Shown here: one piece after another, positions 5,822 to 7,695 of the stretch
How positions within the stretch are numbered: position 1 is the first letter of the stretch
Layout: every line of letters starts with the position of its first letter
Assembly: GCA_937892665.1 (NCBI GenBank)
Contig: CALBJF010000407.1
Span: 1 to 7,695 of the forward strand
Source of the DNA: an uncultured euryarchaeote
Lineage (GTDB): Archaea > Thermoplasmatota > Poseidoniia > Poseidoniales > Poseidoniaceae
Direction: 5' to 3'
DNA: 7,695 bases
Notes under the pieces: model-generated
What the model was told of the DNA's origin: nothing
The model's database searches: none
Seen by the model: only the letters and a program-made list of their open reading frames with translations
Made by a program: the position numbers and the translations under genes

Positions 5822-6277
5822 CTAAGCACCGATGATAGAACCCTTGTGGATTTTCATGAAGGCAACAAGCGGTGAAAGTAATCTCCCGCAGGTTTTCCCA
5901 TGTTCTGAAAGGCGGTATGTGACTCGAATTGGCGGCCCTTCACTGACACTGCGAATAACGAGATCTTCCTCGACAAGGTAACGTAATTTGTCAGAAAGGG
6001 TTCGTGAAGAAATTCCTTTGAGGAGATGTTTCATCTCATTGAATCGACGGTCTCCGGCGATGTAAAGCGTTGAAAGAATCTCGATTGTCCAACGTGAACC
6101 AAAAACATCCAATGCTTCAACGGCAGCATCAACCTCCCAAGCGATATCGAATGGACCTTGAGTAGAATGGTCTGAAAGAAGTGTCCGAATCTGGCCACCA
6201 GTCTGGATTGTTTCACTGATTTTGTCGCTGATTGTCCTCAATTCGGTCGGCGGTAAAATCATTGGAGGTTCGGGCAT
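5822..6277 (-). CDS. HxlR-family winged-helix transcriptional regulator
   Basis: The 151-residue product has an HxlR-type domain at about residues 48-145. It shows the helix VFGSRWTIEIL (58-68), which corresponds to the family's conserved GGKWT..IL segment, the helix-turn-helix RRFNEMKHLLKGISSRTLSDKLRYL (77-101), and the wing strand VTYRLSEHGK (119-128). HxlR proteins bind DNA as dimers and often control divergent metabolic genes. There is an extra N-terminal stretch of about 48 residues compared with the usual 100-120-residue members. The cysteine commonly found just before the first helix in redox- or aldehyde-sensing members is absent; the only Cys is at 130. The gene is divergent across 100 bp from the beta-oxidation fusion gene, which makes that gene, and its own promoter, the likely targets. 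This is inferred from context. The ATG at 6277 lies about 24 bp after a TATA-like box. Confidence 0.88.
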   Translation of the reverse strand: MPEPPMILPPTELRTISDKISETIQTGGQIRTLLSDHSTQGPFDIAWEVDAAVEALDVFGSRWTIEILSTLYIAGDRRFNEMKHLLKGISSRTLSDKLRYLVEEDLVIRSVSEGPPIRVTYRLSEHGKTCGRLLSPLVAFMKIHKGSIIGA

Positions 6278-6295
6278 ATTTACTCGGAAACAATA

Positions 6296-6304
6296 GGTAT
6301 ACTT
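6296..6304 (-). promoter_or_regulatory. TATA-like box of the HxlR gene
   Basis: The minus strand reads AAGTATACC here, preceded by a purine-rich stretch (GAAAAGAAATC) that could act as a BRE. It lies at about -27 to -19 from the ATG at 6277, so transcription would begin at or next to the start codon. There is no Shine-Dalgarno-like site, which fits a leaderless message. Confidence 0.5.
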
Positions 6305-6342
6305 GATTTCTTTTCAACACTTAGCATCAAAACGTGAAAGCG

Positions 6343-6355
6343 CATGATTCATGAA
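6343..6355. promoter_or_regulatory. Overlapping palindromes in the HxlR / beta-oxidation divergent promoter
   Basis: CATGATTCATG (6343-6353) is a perfect dyad around a central base, and it overlaps a second palindrome, TTCATGAA (6348-6355). The pair covers -35 to -23 relative to the ATG at 6378, where the TATA box of a leaderless gene would be. I see no good TATA sequence for the fusion gene there. A regulator bound at this place would block or replace TBP, so it is a candidate HxlR operator. Short dyads arise by chance, so confidence is modest. Confidence 0.35.
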
Positions 6356-6377
6356 CGGTTTGCTGTTCGACTAAATC

Positions 6378-7695
6378 ATGAAGGCTGTTGAGAACGTTGC
6401 AATCGTCGGTGCGGGGAACATGGGGTCTGGAATTGCCCAGAAAAGTGCTCAAGAAGCATTCAACGTCCAAATGGTTGACCGAGAGGAACAATATGTTGCG
6501 CGTGGCCGTTCAATTATCGAGAATTTCCTTTCAGAAGCCATTGAACGCCGTATTTTTTCACAGGCAGAAGTCGATGCAACATTGAATCGTATTACTGATG
6601 TCATTGGAGTTGAGAATACTGCAGTTGACACAGATCTCGTCATCGAAGCAGTCTTCGAAGATTTTGACATCAAAACAGCAGTCTTTTCAACACTCGACAA
6701 AGTCTGCGGAGAAGATACGATTCTTGCATCCAATACCTCATCCTTGTCAGTTAATGCTCTTGCTGAAGCGACTGGACGCCCTGATCGTTTTGTTGGTCTA
6801 CATTTCTTTTATCATCCAGCTAAGAATAGACTTATCGAAGTCATTCCTGCTGAAACAACTTCGAAAGAAACTCTTGCTCGAACCGTTCAATATTGTAGAA
6901 CACTCGGAAAAGTGGTCATCGTTTGTAAGGACAAACCAGGTTTCGTCGTCAATCGTTTCTTCGTTCCTTGGCTCAATGAAGCTTGTCTTCTTCTTGAAGA
7001 AGGAATTGCAAACGCAGCTCAAATCGATGCTATTTCTCGTAAGGCATTCCGAATAGGATTAGGTCCATTCGGTTTGATGAATTTGACAGGCCCTCCTATT
7101 GCCTTGCATTCCACTGATTATCTGGCAGAACAATTGAACATACCTCGATATGTAGGTGCACAGAATCTAAGAGACCTAGTTGGAAACAATGCAATGTGGC
7201 CAATTGAAGAAGACGATTCCTACAATGAAGAACAGTATACGATTGTCTCTGAGCGTCTCCTTGGCGTCGTATTTGGCGTTGCAGCACAAATCGTTGATGA
7301 AGACATTTGTTTGATGGAAGATGTAGACCGAGGTGCTAAAGTCGGACTTCGATGGGCTAAGGGTCCATTCGAACTCATGAATCGTCTCGGAGTTGCTGAG
7401 GCATACCGTATGGCTTCAGCCTATCAACAACTTACCGGAGACACATGGAACCTTCCAGAATTCTTCGAACAACAAACATCCAATTGGGAATTCTCCTATG
7501 TCGATCTCCATACAGAAGATGGAATTGCAACTATTACCATCAATCGTCCAGAAGCAATGAACGCTCTGAATGAAGTCGTTGTTGAACAATTGACACAAGC
7601 AGTTCAGACTGCTAATGCAGATGATGCAGTGACAACAATTGTCCTTGATGGTGCAGGAAAAGCCTTCGTCGCAGGAGCAGATGTCAAATTCTTTG
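6378..7695 (+). CDS. Bifunctional 3-hydroxyacyl-CoA dehydrogenase / enoyl-CoA hydratase (partial, 3' end missing)
   Basis: The frame is open from the ATG at 6378 to the window end (439 residues visible). Residues 1-195 form the NAD-binding dehydrogenase domain: GAGNMG (11-16) binds NAD, and Ser121, His142, Glu154 and Asn192 keep the spacing of the family's catalytic set. The segment after His142 reads YHPAKNRLIEVI rather than the NPVP form of bacterial FadB. Residues about 196-365 hold the two helical C-terminal dehydrogenase repeats, the second beginning near YTIVSERLLG. A crotonase domain starts near 371 and shows the oxyanion-hole segment FVAGADVKF (430-438); its catalytic glutamates lie beyond the window. 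The order dehydrogenase-then-hydratase is that of archaeal fusions, the reverse of bacterial FadB. The enzyme would hydrate enoyl-CoA and oxidise the 3-hydroxyacyl-CoA, in fatty-acid beta-oxidation or a crotonyl-CoA route. No Shine-Dalgarno-like site precedes the start. The divergent HxlR gene may regulate it. Confidence 0.93.
   Translation, partial: MKAVENVAIVGAGNMGSGIAQKSAQEAFNVQMVDREEQYVARGRSIIENFLSEAIERRIFSQAEVDATLNRITDVIGVENTAVDTDLVIEAVFEDFDIKTAVFSTLDKVCGEDTILASNTSSLSVNALAEATGRPDRFVGLHFFYHPAKNRLIEVIPAETTSKETLARTVQYCRTLGKVVIVCKDKPGFVVNRFFVPWLNEACLLLEEGIANAAQIDAISRKAFRIGLGPFGLMNLTGPPIALHSTDYLAEQLNIPRYVGAQNLRDLVGNNAMWPIEEDDSYNEEQYTIVSERLLGVVFGVAAQIVDEDICLMEDVDRGAKVGLRWAKGPFELMNRLGVAEAYRMASAYQQLTGDTWNLPEFFEQQTSNWEFSYVDLHTEDGIATITINRPEAMNALNEVVVEQLTQAVQTANADDAVTTIVLDGAGKAFVAGADVKFF

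Noticed and set aside
6449..6733. Minus-strand open frame inside the dehydrogenase gene
   Set aside because: It lies opposite the NAD-binding domain, whose motifs are clear on the + strand, and the translated product is low-complexity Ser-rich sequence.
6598..7056. 152-codon + strand open frame inside the dehydrogenase gene
   Set aside because: It is a +1-type shadow of the real frame, which runs without a stop from 6378 to the window end and carries all catalytic residues.

Overview
The window looks like a stretch of an archaeal chromosome. The best anchor is a full-length uS2 ribosomal protein of the archaeal/eukaryotic type (2286-2894). Other support comes from an archaeal-style HAD-then-crotonase beta-oxidation fusion, several winged-helix regulators, a lipobox lipoprotein, and TATA-like boxes about 23-27 bp upstream of start codons with little or no leader. 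The gene set and moderate GC would fit a marine Thermoplasmata-related euryarchaeon (Marine Group II/III, Poseidoniia), but that placement is inference from gene style and not from a search.

Layout, left to right. Bases 1-279 hold the 3' end of a gene whose product ends in a basic linker and a four-cysteine zinc ribbon. A short lipoprotein of unknown function follows on the + strand (450-998). It converges, with an 11-bp overlap, on a minus-strand gene (988-2163) for a Cas4-like PD-(D/E)XK nuclease interrupted by four predicted membrane helices. A 122-bp divergent region separates this from rps2 (2286-2894). The rps2 gene converges, with a 12-bp overlap, on a minus-strand pair: a tRNA-dihydrouridine synthase (2883-3926), and upstream of it a winged-helix protein (3923-5041) whose stop codon overlaps the synthase start (ATGA). 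Further upstream on the same strand are a membrane-anchored double winged-helix protein (5112-5774) and an HxlR-type regulator (5822-6277). The HxlR gene is divergent, across 100 bp, from a large + strand gene (6378 to past the end of the window) for a bifunctional 3-hydroxyacyl-CoA dehydrogenase/enoyl-CoA hydratase.

How the genes may work together. Three different winged-helix proteins lie in tandem, separated by short gaps with TATA-like boxes or perfect dyads, so each may control itself or its neighbour. The HxlR gene shares its promoter region with the beta-oxidation gene and is a natural candidate regulator of it. The winged-helix/dus pair is probably translationally coupled. The most unusual protein is the membrane-embedded Cas4-like nuclease: all catalytic and iron-sulfur residues are visible, yet there is no CRISPR array or other cas gene here. 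No tRNA, rRNA, CRISPR array, IS element or transposase was found, and no gene-free stretch exceeds 300 bases.
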